From Clostridium_AD sp964467165 (GTDB lineage Bacteria > Bacillota > Clostridia > Clostridiales > Clostridiaceae): a stretch of 64,000 bases of DNA. A model generated the notes under the pieces. The model was not told the origin of the DNA. It ran no database searches and saw only the letters and a program-made list of their open reading frames with translations. Positions within the stretch are counted from its first letter, which is position 1. The number at the start of each line of letters is the position of its first letter. The position numbers and the translations under genes are program-made. This document shows positions 54,921-64,000 of the stretch, piece after piece. Where the stretch lies: assembly GCA_964467165.1 (NCBI GenBank), contig CAYXOL010000023.1, positions 8,388 through 72,387 on the forward strand, read 5' to 3'.

Positions 54921-55878
54921 ACAATTGCTCCTTTTCTTCACGTTTTTGTATTTTATTAAGCCTTAGTGTAATATCATAGCCTTCTTTTTTAAATCTTTGG
55001 TTATAATACAAATAGGTTAACATTATTGTACCTATAGGAGATATAACTAGCCATGATAAAACACTAATAGGCCAAGAGGAATAATTATATGCCATAGTAG
55101 CAAAAGATATAAAATCTTGCTGAATATTTAAGAACTTCAAAATCATAAAAACCATGCTAGCTAGTATTCCAAAAAAACTTTGAAGAGAATATACAATTGC
55201 GTATATAGTTAAGTTAAACAATATTATGCATCCTAGTATTTTAAAGTAATCTTGTTTTACAAGATTATAGCTACGTTTTAAAGCAGCAATTACTCCTTTA
55301 TTTTCTAAAGCAACTGCATGAAATGAAAATGAGAATATAGTAATATAAGCTAAAACTGATATACTTAGTAATAATACGAATATGATAAATAAAATTATTG
55401 TACCTATTCCAAAGTTACCATACGTTCCAACCCATAGCAGTGGCTGCATAAGACTATTATAAAATACATAGCCTACTGCAACAAAAACTCCAAAAACGGG
55501 AAGAAATAATACCATTTCCATCAATACAACTCCTAAAATCACAAAAACTTTTTTAAATGAGGCACCTACAGCCTGGCTTGCATAAATTCTGTCCTCCAAA
55601 AATTCTTGACTGGATATTTTAATTAATCCTATCTTAAATGTCATTATAAAAGCAACAATACAAATACCAAGCAAAAAGGAAAATATCCCCAGTATCACTG
55701 GACTTAAATTAAGTCCTAGTGCTATTGCAAATAAAATACCTCCTACAATAAGGGCCGCAATGATACCAATAAAACACAGCGCCCCGTAGGCAAGATTAAA
55801 AGTCACTATTGTTTTTATGTATTTTTTTAAAGTTTCTATAGATTTGTCCATTATTTCTGTAAGATTCATTGTTCCCAT
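54889..55878 (-). CDS. Polytopic membrane protein at head of MoxR cluster
   Basis: 329 residues, about six helices, many Gly and Ile/Val residues; resembles the DUF7544/glycerophosphodiester-phosphodiesterase membrane-domain families. First gene of the MoxR/DUF58 unit. The start used is ATG 55878, 9 bases after GAGAGG. Function unknown. Confidence 0.7.
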   Translation of the reverse strand: MGTMNLTEIMDKSIETLKKYIKTIVTFNLAYGALCFIGIIAALIVGGILFAIALGLNLSPVILGIFSFLLGICIVAFIMTFKIGLIKISSQEFLEDRIYASQAVGASFKKVFVILGVVLMEMVLFLPVFGVFVAVGYVFYNSLMQPLLWVGTYGNFGIGTIILFIIFVLLLSISVLAYITIFSFSFHAVALENKGVIAALKRSYNLVKQDYFKILGCIILFNLTIYAIVYSLQSFFGILASMVFMILKFLNIQQDFISFATMAYNYSSWPISVLSWLVISPIGTIMLTYLYYNQRFKKEGYDITLRLNKIQKREEKEQLCESTQYNNSI

Positions 55879-55944
55879 TCCACGTATCCTCTCATAATTA
55901 CTCACTACAAATTTGATAAATTAGAAATATTAGCCTATAATTTC

Positions 55945-55985
55945 TAAAATAAAAACCAAGTTGCCCTTTCAGCATGTGCAACTTG
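55945..55985 (-). terminator. Terminator of MCP-like gene
   Basis: CAAGTTGC / GCAACTTG (55957-55964, 55978-55985); the minus strand continues GTTTTTATTTT. Confidence 0.7.
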
Positions 55986-56002
55986 ATTTAACCAACTATT
56001 TA

Positions 56003-56794
56003 TTAAGCAGTTTCATCTACTAATTTATTCACCGCAATAGTAACTTCTTTTGATGCTGCTATTTGGATATCAGATTGTTTATCAATATTGTTAATCTCAT
56101 CATTTATATTTGATATTTCCTTGGCTAATTTTGTCACTATAAGGTTTATTTCTTTAGCAAATTCTCCACTATTGTTTGCTAGCTTTTGAACTTCCATAGC
56201 AACCACAGAGAAACCTTTGCCATGTTCTCCAGCTCTTGCTGATTCAATAGACGCGTTTATACCCAGAATTTTTGTTTGCTTGGATATATCATTAAAATAC
56301 TTAATAATATTATCACTTTCAGCTATATGTTGTTTAGATAAATTTATTGAGTTCATTAAATTTTCACTAACATCGTGAATATTATTTATAGATGAAGAAA
56401 TGTTATTTAATTCACTTTGAATTGTTTCTGAAGTTCCTTTAATAATGCCTATATCTTTATTTATTTTTTCAGCTCTCTGTGCATCTTTTTTTACCAGCAT
56501 ACTTAATAAAAGCGCTGATTTCGAATCAATTATAGTACATTTATTATCAAACTTTTCCTTTAGAATACTTCTTAAATTCTCATTACCTGTAACTTCAATA
56601 ATAATATCTGTTTTATTTGCATTAATATCTTCTACATTTTGGGAATATGCAATTTTTTGTTTTTTAGCCAATTCCATGCCTGGAGCATTTAAATTTTTAT
56701 CAATAATCATTTCAATTTTTATATCTTTTAAATGAATTAGAGAACTTAATATTTCACACCCACCTGTGCCAGCGCCAACGATAACAATATTCAA
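56003..56794 (-). CDS. Soluble MCP-like protein with N-terminal Rossmann fold
   Basis: 263 residues with no membrane segment. Residues 1-100 are a Rossmann-type fold (VIVGAGTGGCEILSSL, the GxGxxG dinucleotide site, and IIIEVTGNENL like dinucleotide-binding dehydrogenases). Residues 100-263 are a shortened methyl-accepting chemotaxis signalling domain with its hallmark tip SARAGEHGKGFSVVAMEVQKL. No HAMP domain is present. By family it should contact CheA/CheW, with NAD(P)-type binding as the sensed input; that is inference. TTG start 5 bases after GAGGGG. Confidence 0.8.
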   Translation of the reverse strand: MNIVIVGAGTGGCEILSSLIHLKDIKIEMIIDKNLNAPGMELAKKQKIAYSQNVEDINANKTDIIIEVTGNENLRSILKEKFDNKCTIIDSKSALLLSMLVKKDAQRAEKINKDIGIIKGTSETIQSELNNISSSINNIHDVSENLMNSINLSKQHIAESDNIIKYFNDISKQTKILGINASIESARAGEHGKGFSVVAMEVQKLANNSGEFAKEINLIVTKLAKEISNINDEINNIDKQSDIQIAASKEVTIAVNKLVDETA

Positions 56795-56955
56795 ATGAAC
56801 CCCTCTTTTCTCAATTAGTTTTTACAAAGTAACATAATATTTTTATAAAATTTTAGTAAAATCTTTTATTATTGTATCATGTAACCATTTTATTCTCAAT
56901 ATAAACCATATTAATTTGTTTTAATAATCATTAGTTATTTTTCCTTAATGGATAG

Positions 56956-56998
56956 TAAAAGATGAGGCAGATAATTAATCTGCCCCATCTTTTATTAT
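56956..56998 (-). terminator. Terminator of dbpA
   Basis: GATGAGGCAGAT / ATCTGCCCCATC stem with one G-T or mismatch, T-run after on the minus strand. Confidence 0.75.
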
Positions 56999-57027
56999 AT
57001 GTATCCACTAAAAATACATAGTAATTA

Positions 57028-58473
57028 CTATTTGTTTGCCTTTTCTACCCTAATAGCTTTGCCCTTTATTGTTCCATTTTTAAGGGTTTCTAATACTAAC
57101 TTGCCCTTTCCGCCCATAATATCTACATGTGAGAAATTATCTTGAATATCTATAATGCCTATATCCTCAGAACTAACCCCTTCAATATTGCAAATAGTTC
57201 CTACAATATCTACAGTCCTTATTTTTTTCTTCTTACCTGCACTGAGATACAATTTCATTATGTCACTACTAAAATTAGATGCTTTAGTCTTTTTAAGAAT
57301 AGGCTTAGCATCATGTTTTTCATAAAATGCTTGCCTGAAGGGCTCTGATTCTTCTTTTGTTGGAACTTCCGCTTTAGGTATCTCCATACCAATATACTGT
57401 TCTATGGCTTGTAAAAATTTGCCTTCATAGTGAGTTGCAAAGGTTATAGCTTTTCCTTTTTTTCCTGCTCGTGCTGTTCTGCCTATTCTATGTACGTAAT
57501 TACCTTTTTCTAGTGGTAAATCATAATTTATAATATGAGTTATACCTTCCACATCAATTCCTCTAGCAGCAACGTCTGTAGCCACTAAAAATCTAAATTC
57601 CCCTTTTTTAAATCTTTCCATGGCATCCAATCTATCATTTTGAAGCATGCCCCCATGTATCTTAATACATGAATAATAACGATTTTTCATTTGAGCAGTT
57701 ATTGAATCAACGTTTTCTTTTGTTCTGCAAAATACTATACAAGAATCTGGACTTTCAATATAAAGTATTCTCTTAAGAGCGCTGAATTTCTTATCTTCCT
57801 CTACTTCATAGCAAACTTGATCAATCTTATCAACGGTTAAATTCTCAGGGTTTATTTCTATTTTAACAGGATTTACCATATATTTAACACAAATTGCTTC
57901 AATTGATTCTGGAATCGTAGCTGAAAATAACATAGTAACTCTATTTTTAGGAACAGACTTAATTACCTCTTCTACTTGTTCTATAAATCCCATGCTAAGC
58001 ATTTCATCTGCTTCATCTAATATTAAATATTTCACCTTTGCTAGATTGATTGTACCTCTTTCAATATGGTCTAATGTTCTTCCAGGCGTACCAACAACTA
58101 CATGTACCCTTTGCTTTAACTGTTTTACTTGCATTGCTATAGGTTGTTTTCCAAAAACGGCTATGGCTCTAATCTTTTTGTACCTTCCGATTTGTGTTAT
58201 ATCTTGGCTTACTTGAAGTGCAAGCTCTCTAGTAGGCGTTAATATTAGTGCTTGAGGCTCTGTTTCCTCTATATCTGCACTTTCACAAAGTGGTATAGCA
58301 AAAGCAGCTGTTTTCCCACTGCCGGTCTGTGATTTTACAATTATGTCCTTACCTTTTAAAGCGATAGGTATGACTTCCGCTTGCACCTCTGAAGGGTTAA
58401 TGTACCCTAAATTAGTAATTGCTTTTAATATTTCTTCACTAATACTAAATTCCTGAAATTTCATGTTACTCAT
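57028..58473 (-). CDS. dbpA: DEAD-box RNA helicase DbpA
   Basis: 481 residues. Helicase motifs in order: Q-motif region (FSISEEILKAITNLGYI), VKSQTGSGKTAAF, PTRELALQ, LDEADEM, LFSATIPE, VATDVAARGIDV, HRIGRTARAG. The C-terminal 75 residues are the DbpA RNA-binding domain (TVDIVGTICNIEGVSSEDIG), which targets 23S rRNA hairpin 92 in homologues, so a role in large-subunit assembly is likely. ATG with GAGGAAG upstream. Confidence 0.92.
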   Translation of the reverse strand: MSNMKFQEFSISEEILKAITNLGYINPSEVQAEVIPIALKGKDIIVKSQTGSGKTAAFAIPLCESADIEETEPQALILTPTRELALQVSQDITQIGRYKKIRAIAVFGKQPIAMQVKQLKQRVHVVVGTPGRTLDHIERGTINLAKVKYLILDEADEMLSMGFIEQVEEVIKSVPKNRVTMLFSATIPESIEAICVKYMVNPVKIEINPENLTVDKIDQVCYEVEEDKKFSALKRILYIESPDSCIVFCRTKENVDSITAQMKNRYYSCIKIHGGMLQNDRLDAMERFKKGEFRFLVATDVAARGIDVEGITHIINYDLPLEKGNYVHRIGRTARAGKKGKAITFATHYEGKFLQAIEQYIGMEIPKAEVPTKEESEPFRQAFYEKHDAKPILKKTKASNFSSDIMKLYLSAGKKKKIRTVDIVGTICNIEGVSSEDIGIIDIQDNFSHVDIMGGKGKLVLETLKNGTIKGKAIRVEKANK

Positions 58474-58674
58474 TTTAACTTCCTCTCTTGTTTCATATAT
58501 AATTTTTAAGCATAACTTAAATATATTTTTTGTTCATAAGTTTACATTATAGCACGATTAGATGCATAATTCCTATTGCAAATTTTAACAATATTCAAAT
58601 TTAATTATTTTCATATATTATATCCAAATAAAAAGGAGATAATGAATTTCTTCACTACCCCTTTATATTTGTAT

Positions 58675-59055
58675 CTAGCTAGGTGTTTCACATGGATATA
58701 TATAATTTGCTACGCAACGAACATCTAATGCTTCTGGGTCTTCAATATTATCTGGAAGTACAAATACTAGTTTACGTTTAATAATACCACATTCATTATT
58801 ACAGCATACGTCTTCTTTACAAATTATTGTAGTGAAGCCTTTAAAAGCAAGTATTCTATGGCAATTATCGTATATAATGCATGCAACACACAATGCTTTT
58901 CCAACGCATACGTTATTTACTTGTATTCTTACGGTCAATAATTTAGCACCATGTTTTTCCATATCTATTGGATCAACATCGATAGATGAACATAAATCAC
59001 AATCACATTTGTTACATTGGTTTGTTAAGTTATTTGCTCTTTCATCATTACTCAT
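58675..59055 (-). CDS. Cys-rich protein, unknown
   Basis: 126 residues with 14 cysteines: CNKCDCDLC near the N-terminus, NNVCVGKALCVACIIYDNC, IICKEDVCCNNEC, and later single Cys. No signal peptide. The core NVCVGKALCVACIIYD is a beta strand pattern I have met in clostridial hypothetical proteins, but no function is known. Metal binding or disulphide cross-linking in a spore coat is possible; unproven. AAGGAG spacing 11 before the ATG. Confidence 0.65.
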   Translation of the reverse strand: MSNDERANNLTNQCNKCDCDLCSSIDVDPIDMEKHGAKLLTVRIQVNNVCVGKALCVACIIYDNCHRILAFKGFTTIICKEDVCCNNECGIIKRKLVFVLPDNIEDPEALDVRCVANYIYPCETPS

Positions 59056-59406
59056 TTAATAAAACTCCTTCTTTGTATAGATTTAAAATGTAATAATTCA
59101 CGCTAAAATAGATTTGCAATTTTTATGGATACATATATCTCTTCATTATACTGTGAGCATAAGTTTTGTACGGTGATATATGTACTAATAAATCAGATTC
59201 ATAGTTGAAATTGTGGTTATTACATATTTAAATTTAGTTTTATTAATGTGCTAAGACAATAACTACTTTATATTATATTATATTCATAGATAATTAATTG
59301 GTTAATAATAATTATTAATTTTAATATTTTTTTTAACAATCAATGTACAAATATTCAAATAAAACCGTATAATAAAGTTAATAACATTTGAAAGAGGTGT
59401 AGCAAA
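59056..59406. other. 351-base gene-free region
   Basis: Very AT-rich. It holds the likely promoter of tag at 59344-59373. No terminator, repeat or RNA gene was recognised. Confidence 0.35.
59344..59373 (+). promoter_or_regulatory. Candidate promoter of tag
   Basis: TGTACA, 18-base spacer, TATAAT. The -10 is perfect and the -35 matches only four of six positions. Confidence 0.35.
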
Positions 59407-59991
59407 TTGAATAGATGCGATTGGTGTGGAAATGATCCACTTTATATGAAATATCATGATGAGGAATGGGGGGTACCCGTTCATGAAGATAGAATACACT
59501 TTGAATTTCTTGTTCTTGAATCTGCTCAAGCAGGTCTTAGCTGGATTACCGTACTTAGAAAAAGAGAAAACTATAGAAAAGCTTATGACGATTTTGACTT
59601 TAATAAAGTAGCACAATACGATAGTGAAAAAGTAATTGAGCTTTTACAAAATCCAGGAATTATTAGGAATAAACTTAAAATAGCTGCTTCTATAAATAAC
59701 GCTATAAGGTTTATTGAAATTCAAGAGGAATTTGGTAGCTTTGATGCTTACATATGGGCTTTCGTGAATAACAATCCTATAGTTAACCATTGGGACAGTA
59801 TTTCAAACGTGCCAGCAACCTCTGAATTATCGGACACAGTTAGCAAGGATTTAAAAAAGCGTGGTTTTAAATTCTTAGGTTCAACCATAACTTATGCTCA
59901 TCTGCAAGCTACAGGAATAATAAATGACCATATTAAAAGTTGCTTTAGATGCAGTGAAAATCTGACCTTTGTGGGTTGTAAAGCAAGATAA
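59407..59991 (+). CDS. tag: 3-methyladenine DNA glycosylase I
   Basis: 194-residue DNA repair glycosylase that excises 3-methyladenine. Zinc ligands Cys4 and His17 at the N-terminus (RCDWCGND, YMKYHDEEWG) and a His and Cys near the C-terminus (ATGIINDHIKSC) match Tag; the catalytic Glu lies in FEFLVLESAQAGLSW. The start is TTG with AGAGGTG 8 bases upstream. Full length. Confidence 0.93.
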   Translation: MNRCDWCGNDPLYMKYHDEEWGVPVHEDRIHFEFLVLESAQAGLSWITVLRKRENYRKAYDDFDFNKVAQYDSEKVIELLQNPGIIRNKLKIAASINNAIRFIEIQEEFGSFDAYIWAFVNNNPIVNHWDSISNVPATSELSDTVSKDLKKRGFKFLGSTITYAHLQATGIINDHIKSCFRCSENLTFVGCKAR

Positions 59992-60176
59992 TTTTAACAA
60001 TATTTTCACAAGTTGTTTCAATATTTTCGTCGGCTCTTTTTAGTTCTAACAATAAAAAAAGTTCTAATCTAATTTTAATGTTCTACTAATAATTCTTTAA
60101 TCCTCCCATTATATAATAAAAACATAGAAAACAAATAATTCTTAAACAACCCAAATAAAAATTAGGAGGAATTTAA

Positions 60177-60638
60177 ATGTCAATAAATTTAGAACAAATT
60201 GATGAGTTAAGAAAAAGAGCTAATGTAAGTTATGAGGATGCTAAAAATGCCTTAGAGCAAAATTCAGGAGACCTTATCGCTGCACTAGTATACCTTGAAA
60301 AGCAGAACAAGATTAAACCAGAGGAAATACCTTCAAGAGAGAGTAAATTCTTTAAGACAGTAAAAAAGCTTATTAAAAAAGGAAATGAAACAAAAATAAT
60401 AGTTAAAAAAGATGATAATGTTGTATTAAATATCTCTGTAACACTGGGTATTATAATATCTATAGCAGTTACCCCGTTAACAATTGTGGCAATAATCCTT
60501 GCTTTAGTAACTAACCATAAAATTAGAATTCAAAAGAAAAATAGTGAGGATTTAGAAGTAAATAAAGTTTTTGATAAGATGTCCCTTGCTATAAACAAAG
60601 TGACCACAAAAATCACAGAAGAAATGAAAACTGAATAA
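60177..60638 (+). CDS. DUF4342 protein with UBA-like domain
   Basis: 153 residues. N-terminal UBA/TS-N-like three-helix domain (IDELRKRANVSYEDAKNAL), DUF4342 middle (FKTVKKLIKKGNETKIIV), one or two membrane helices (LGIIISIAVTPLTIVAIILALV) and a charged tail. Known as a domain of unknown function in Firmicutes. AGGAGG site before the ATG. Confidence 0.8.
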   Translation: MSINLEQIDELRKRANVSYEDAKNALEQNSGDLIAALVYLEKQNKIKPEEIPSRESKFFKTVKKLIKKGNETKIIVKKDDNVVLNISVTLGIIISIAVTPLTIVAIILALVTNHKIRIQKKNSEDLEVNKVFDKMSLAINKVTTKITEEMKTE

Positions 60639-60647
60639 TACCCTAGT

Positions 60648-60680
60648 AACCTACATTTTATTTATGTAGGTTGTTTTTTT
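60648..60680 (+). terminator. Terminator of DUF4342 gene
   Basis: AACCTACAT / ATGTAGGTT with a 7-base loop, then seven T. Confidence 0.85.
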
Positions 60681-60791
60681 ATAACAGTAAAATTTAAATG
60701 GATTGTCTGCAATTATATATAAAATAATATATAATAAAACTATGTGTAATAATTGATGTTTAATATAATATATTTGGGGGTTAATGTACAT

Positions 60792-61475
60792 ATGAGCGGA
60801 CAAAAAATTTTAATAATTGAGGATGAAATAAAAATAGCACGATTTCTTGAGTTAGAACTAACCTATGAGGGGTATATCATTTATCAATGCCATGATGGAC
60901 GTGAGGGTTTAGATAAAGCCCTTAACGAAATTTTTGATATTATAATTCTTGATATTATGCTACCTTCACTTAACGGCCTAGAAGTATTAAGAAGACTAAG
61001 ACAAGTATCTCAAGTTCCCGTTATAATGCTTACTGCAAAAGATGAGATAATGGATAAGGTTATGGGTCTTGATATAGGCGCTGATGACTATATGACTAAG
61101 CCTTTTGCAATTGAGGAATTACTAGCAAGAATAAGAACCGCCTTAAAAAAATCACCAGTAGTTAAAGAAATCGCTAACATATTATCTATTGGGGAATTGT
61201 CTATAGACTTAGATGCACATATGGTTACCTTCAACAAAAACTCTATAGAACTAACTAAAACAGAATTTGATTTACTTAAATACCTAATTGAAAATAAAAA
61301 TATTGTCCTTACAAGAAATAAAATTATAGATATAGTCTGGGGTTATGAATATATGGGTGATACTAATGTGGTGGATGTGTACATTAGATATTTAAGAAGC
61401 AAAATAGATGATAGGTTTAACAGGAAATTTATTTATACAATTAGAGGGGTGGGATATCTTTTAAAATATGAATAA
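60792..61475 (+). CDS. OmpR-family response regulator
   Basis: 227 residues. Receiver domain with the acidic pair (IIEDE), phosphoacceptor Asp in IIILDIMLPS and Lys in MLTAKDE; C-terminal OmpR-type winged helix (LTKTEFDLLKYLIENKNIVL, VVDVYIRYLRSKID). The start used is ATG 60792, with GGGGG 11 bases upstream. Cotranscribed with the kinase, whose start overlaps by 8 bases. Confidence 0.93.
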   Translation: MSGQKILIIEDEIKIARFLELELTYEGYIIYQCHDGREGLDKALNEIFDIIILDIMLPSLNGLEVLRRLRQVSQVPVIMLTAKDEIMDKVMGLDIGADDYMTKPFAIEELLARIRTALKKSPVVKEIANILSIGELSIDLDAHMVTFNKNSIELTKTEFDLLKYLIENKNIVLTRNKIIDIVWGYEYMGDTNVVDVYIRYLRSKIDDRFNRKFIYTIRGVGYLLKYE

Positions 61476-62967
61476 TTTGAAATTTATCTCTAAGTTTATG
61501 ATACGATATTTTAGATTTCTTTCGCAATGCTTGGGATTTCTCTTCAGGGCAATTAAAATATTACTGATTTTTATACCAAAGCTATTAAAAAAGCTAACTG
61601 ACTCAATTTATAAAAGGTTAAGATTTTCCATTAGCTTTAAAATCACCGCAGTATATACTCTCATTTTTTCTATTATACTGTTTCTTTTAAGTGTGAGTTT
61701 AATTATAGGCTTTAGGTTCTTTCAGCTAAATGAAGTTCAAGATGAACTTACAAAATATAGCTCAGTAGCTATTAATTATACGAAATTAGACAAAGATATT
61801 CAGAATTTTAATGTAAGTATTTTTTCTAATATAGAATATTTAACCTTTAGTATTTTTGATGAAAGTGAAAATCTTCTTTATTCTACCCATAAGGATAAAG
61901 CTGAGGTATCTTTTAATAAAGATACCTCAACTTACCCTGTTATTAGTGAAATAAACCAACAACTTCTTTTTGTTACTAGAAAATTGACTCAAAATAATAA
62001 AACCTTTTTATTTCAATTTTCTAAAAATCTAAAAAAAGAAAATGAATATTGGGGTGTTTTTTCTTTAATTATTTTCCTCTTAAATATTTTTTCCTTAATG
62101 GTCACATTAGGCATTGGTTCTAAAGCCAGCAAAAAAATGCTGCTACCTATAAAAGATATGACAAAAACCACAAAAGCTATTTCAATTAATGCTTTGGAGA
62201 CTAGATTGAATGTTAGTGTTTCCCATGATGAACTTAAAGAGTTAGCCCAAACTATTAATAAAATGCTAGACGGCATTCAAACTTCCTATGACCAGCAAAA
62301 CCAATTTGTATCAGATGCTTCTCATGAGCTTCGAACCCCCATAGCTGTTATTCAAGGTTATGCAAATATGCTATACCGTTGGGGCAGAGATGATAAAGAC
62401 GTCTTAGCTGAATCTATAACTGCAATCAAAAGTGAAGCATACGATATGCAACAGTTAGTAGAAAAGCTTTTATTTCTTGCAAGGAGTGATAAGAACACCC
62501 AAAAGATTGAAAAAGAAAATTTTTATATTAATAATCTAATAGATGAAATTATAAAAGAAACAAAACTAATTGATGGATTCCATGAAATTAAATCCGAAGT
62601 AAATGAACACTTTTCTATTTATGCAGATAAAAAATTACTTAAGCAAGCCTTAAGAGTTTTCGTGGATAATAGCATAAAGTATACCCCAAGCGGTGGAAGT
62701 ATCATTATAAATAGTTATATTAAAAAGAAGAATCTAATGCTTGAAATTATAGATACGGGAATTGGTATTTCTAACGAAGATCTTCCCTATATTTTCAATA
62801 GATTTTATAGATGTGATAAATCTAGAACAAAAGAAAGTGGAGGTACAGGACTTGGCTTATCTATAGCAAAATGGATTATAGGAAATCATAATGGCTCCAT
62901 TATAGTTGAAAGCAGACCTAAAATGGGAACCACCATAAAAATTGGAATTCCTATAATATACAAATAA
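61468..62967 (+). CDS. Sensor histidine kinase (ArlS-like)
   Basis: 499 residues. Long basic cytosolic N-terminus, two membrane helices (about 56-82 and 195-217) around an extracellular sensor of about 110 residues, HAMP (about 220-270), phosphoacceptor His in DASHELRTPIAVIQG, and the ATPase domain (N box DNSIKYTPSGG, G1 DTGIGI, G2 GGTGLGLSI). ArlS-like architecture; the stimulus is unknown. Confidence 0.92.
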   Translation: MNNLKFISKFMIRYFRFLSQCLGFLFRAIKILLIFIPKLLKKLTDSIYKRLRFSISFKITAVYTLIFSIILFLLSVSLIIGFRFFQLNEVQDELTKYSSVAINYTKLDKDIQNFNVSIFSNIEYLTFSIFDESENLLYSTHKDKAEVSFNKDTSTYPVISEINQQLLFVTRKLTQNNKTFLFQFSKNLKKENEYWGVFSLIIFLLNIFSLMVTLGIGSKASKKMLLPIKDMTKTTKAISINALETRLNVSVSHDELKELAQTINKMLDGIQTSYDQQNQFVSDASHELRTPIAVIQGYANMLYRWGRDDKDVLAESITAIKSEAYDMQQLVEKLLFLARSDKNTQKIEKENFYINNLIDEIIKETKLIDGFHEIKSEVNEHFSIYADKKLLKQALRVFVDNSIKYTPSGGSIIINSYIKKKNLMLEIIDTGIGISNEDLPYIFNRFYRCDKSRTKESGGTGLGLSIAKWIIGNHNGSIIVESRPKMGTTIKIGIPIIYK

Positions 62968-62994
62968 TAGCATTTAAGAATTAATTAATAATTC

Positions 62995-63034
62995 AAAAGT
63001 AGCAGTGCATTTTTATATGCACTGCTACTTTTGT
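62995..63034. terminator. Bidirectional terminator
   Basis: 16-bp perfect stem AAAAGTAGCAGTGCAT / ATGCACTGCTACTTTT, 6-base loop, between the convergent kinase and adhE genes. Confidence 0.85.
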
Positions 63035-63089
63035 ATATAAGTTGAACAAACTTCTAAAGAATGACTTTCAACGTTTATCAAATAATAAA

Positions 63090-64000
63090 TTATTTTTCGA
63101 AGACATTTATATATATTTGCTTAAGCTCACTGATTAATGGGTATCTTGGATTCGCTCCTGTACATTGGTCATCAAATGCTTGCTCACTCATATGGTCCAA
63201 TGTAGCATAAAACTTCACTTTAGATACTCCTGCTTCACTTATTGTCATAGGAATATTAACCTCAGCTTTTAATTCATCAATAGCGTTAATTAATAATTCT
63301 ATCTTTTCATCTGCTGTATTTCCACCTAATTGTAAATAGTCAGCAATTCTTGTATATCTCCATTTAGCATTTGGATATTTATATTGTGGGAAGGCTGCTT
63401 GTTTTGTTGGATTATCTACGGCATTAAATCTTATAACCTCATTAATTAATATTGCGTTAGCCACACCGTGTGGTACATGATGCTCTGCCCCTAATTTGTG
63501 AGCCATGGAATGACAAACTCCAAGGAAAGAATTTGAAAATGCCATACCGGCCATTGTGGAAGCATGAGCCATTTTCTCTCTTGCTTTTATATTAGTTGTA
63601 CCCTCATTGTAAGCTTGTGGTAGATATTTAAATATTAATCTCATTGCCTCTAGAGCCATGCCATTAGTAAATTCTGATGCTAATACTGAAACATAAGATT
63701 CTATAGCATGAGTTAAAGCATCAATACCTGAGGCTGCTGTTAAGCTCTTTGGCATATCCATCATAAGCTCTGCATCTACTATAGCCATATCTGGGGTCAA
63801 CTCATAATCAGCTAGTGGGTATTTAACTCCTGTTTTTTCATCAGTTATTACTGCAAAAGGAGTAACCTCTGAACCTGTACCTGCAGATGTTGGAACGGAA
63901 ACCATCATAGCTTTTTCACCCATTTTAGGGAATGGATAAACTCTTTTTCTAATATCCATAAATCTCATAGCTAAATCTTCAAATCTTACTTCTGGATGCT
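63090..64000 (-). CDS. adhE: AdhE alcohol/aldehyde dehydrogenase, C-terminal part (cut by window edge)
   Basis: The last 303 residues of the iron-dependent alcohol dehydrogenase domain of a bifunctional AdhE, which reduces acetyl-CoA to acetaldehyde and then ethanol in fermentation. Iron ligands and NAD-site motifs: SVPTSAGTGSEVTPFAV, SGIDALTHAIESYVS, FLGVCHSMAHKLGAEHHVPHG. The frame remains open at base 64000 (HPEVRFEDLAMRFMDIRKR), so the N-terminal aldehyde dehydrogenase half, if present, is outside. A stand-alone iron alcohol dehydrogenase is possible; AdhE is favoured by the motif wording. Confidence 0.85.
   Translation of the reverse strand, partial: HPEVRFEDLAMRFMDIRKRVYPFPKMGEKAMMVSVPTSAGTGSEVTPFAVITDEKTGVKYPLADYELTPDMAIVDAELMMDMPKSLTAASGIDALTHAIESYVSVLASEFTNGMALEAMRLIFKYLPQAYNEGTTNIKAREKMAHASTMAGMAFSNSFLGVCHSMAHKLGAEHHVPHGVANAILINEVIRFNAVDNPTKQAAFPQYKYPNAKWRYTRIADYLQLGGNTADEKIELLINAIDELKAEVNIPMTISEAGVSKVKFYATLDHMSEQAFDDQCTGANPRYPLISELKQIYINVFEK

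Overview
The window reads as a chromosomal segment of a low-GC, spore-forming, fermentative Firmicute, most likely Clostridium in the broad sense. Signs are the AT-rich sequence, strong GGAGG-type ribosome binding sites with many TTG/GTG starts, a spore-cortex deacetylase (pdaA) behind a sigma-G-like promoter, a DbpA helicase and an AdhE alcohol/aldehyde dehydrogenase. The species cannot be told from the sequence alone. No rRNA, tRNA, insertion sequence or CRISPR array was seen.

Layout. 1-5.5 kb: end of an MFS transporter, a YfcE-type phosphoesterase, a LexA-like autoprotease fused to a degenerate helicase-like domain, pdaA and a DUF4003 protein. 5.6-24.8 kb: the centre of interest, eleven genes on the minus strand placed next to a beheaded traX remnant. 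They encode a tubulin-like GTPase, a large partner protein, two P-loop GTPases plus one dead GTPase paralogue, two GAP1-like proteins, two membrane proteins with von Willebrand A (vWA) domains predicted outside the cell, and two beta-rich accessory proteins. The accessory, GTPase and GAP1-like genes occur twice in the same order, so a three-gene module has been duplicated. 25.2 kb: a 31-residue basic small ORF with its own terminator. 25.4-33.2 kb: a four-gene Wadjet-type (JetDABC) SMC anti-plasmid operon with its own promoter and a tandem 17-bp repeat over the predicted transcription start. The two systems side by side look like a defence island.

33.4-48 kb: a secreted subtilisin-like protease, a secreted repeat protein, a decayed PadR/DUF1700 pair, a sugar-surface block (wecB and two DegT-type aminotransferases), a MerR-methyltransferase fusion, an AraC regulator beside a C-terminally truncated MurE-like gene, a pair of YdcZ-type transporters and a divergent Crp/Fnr regulator. 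48-56 kb: a membrane-associated cluster of the RDD / SpoIIM / DUF58 / MoxR / DUF4350 / DUF4129 kind. 56-64 kb: a soluble MCP-like protein with a nucleotide-binding fold, dbpA, a Cys-rich protein, tag, a DUF4342 protein, an OmpR-type two-component system and the 3' end of adhE.

How the genes may work together: in the 6-25 kb cluster both vWA domains are predicted outside and the tubulin-like and GTPase proteins inside. This suggests a membrane-spanning, nucleotide-driven assembly that senses something at the envelope. That reading is inference; only the domain motifs and gene order are directly visible.
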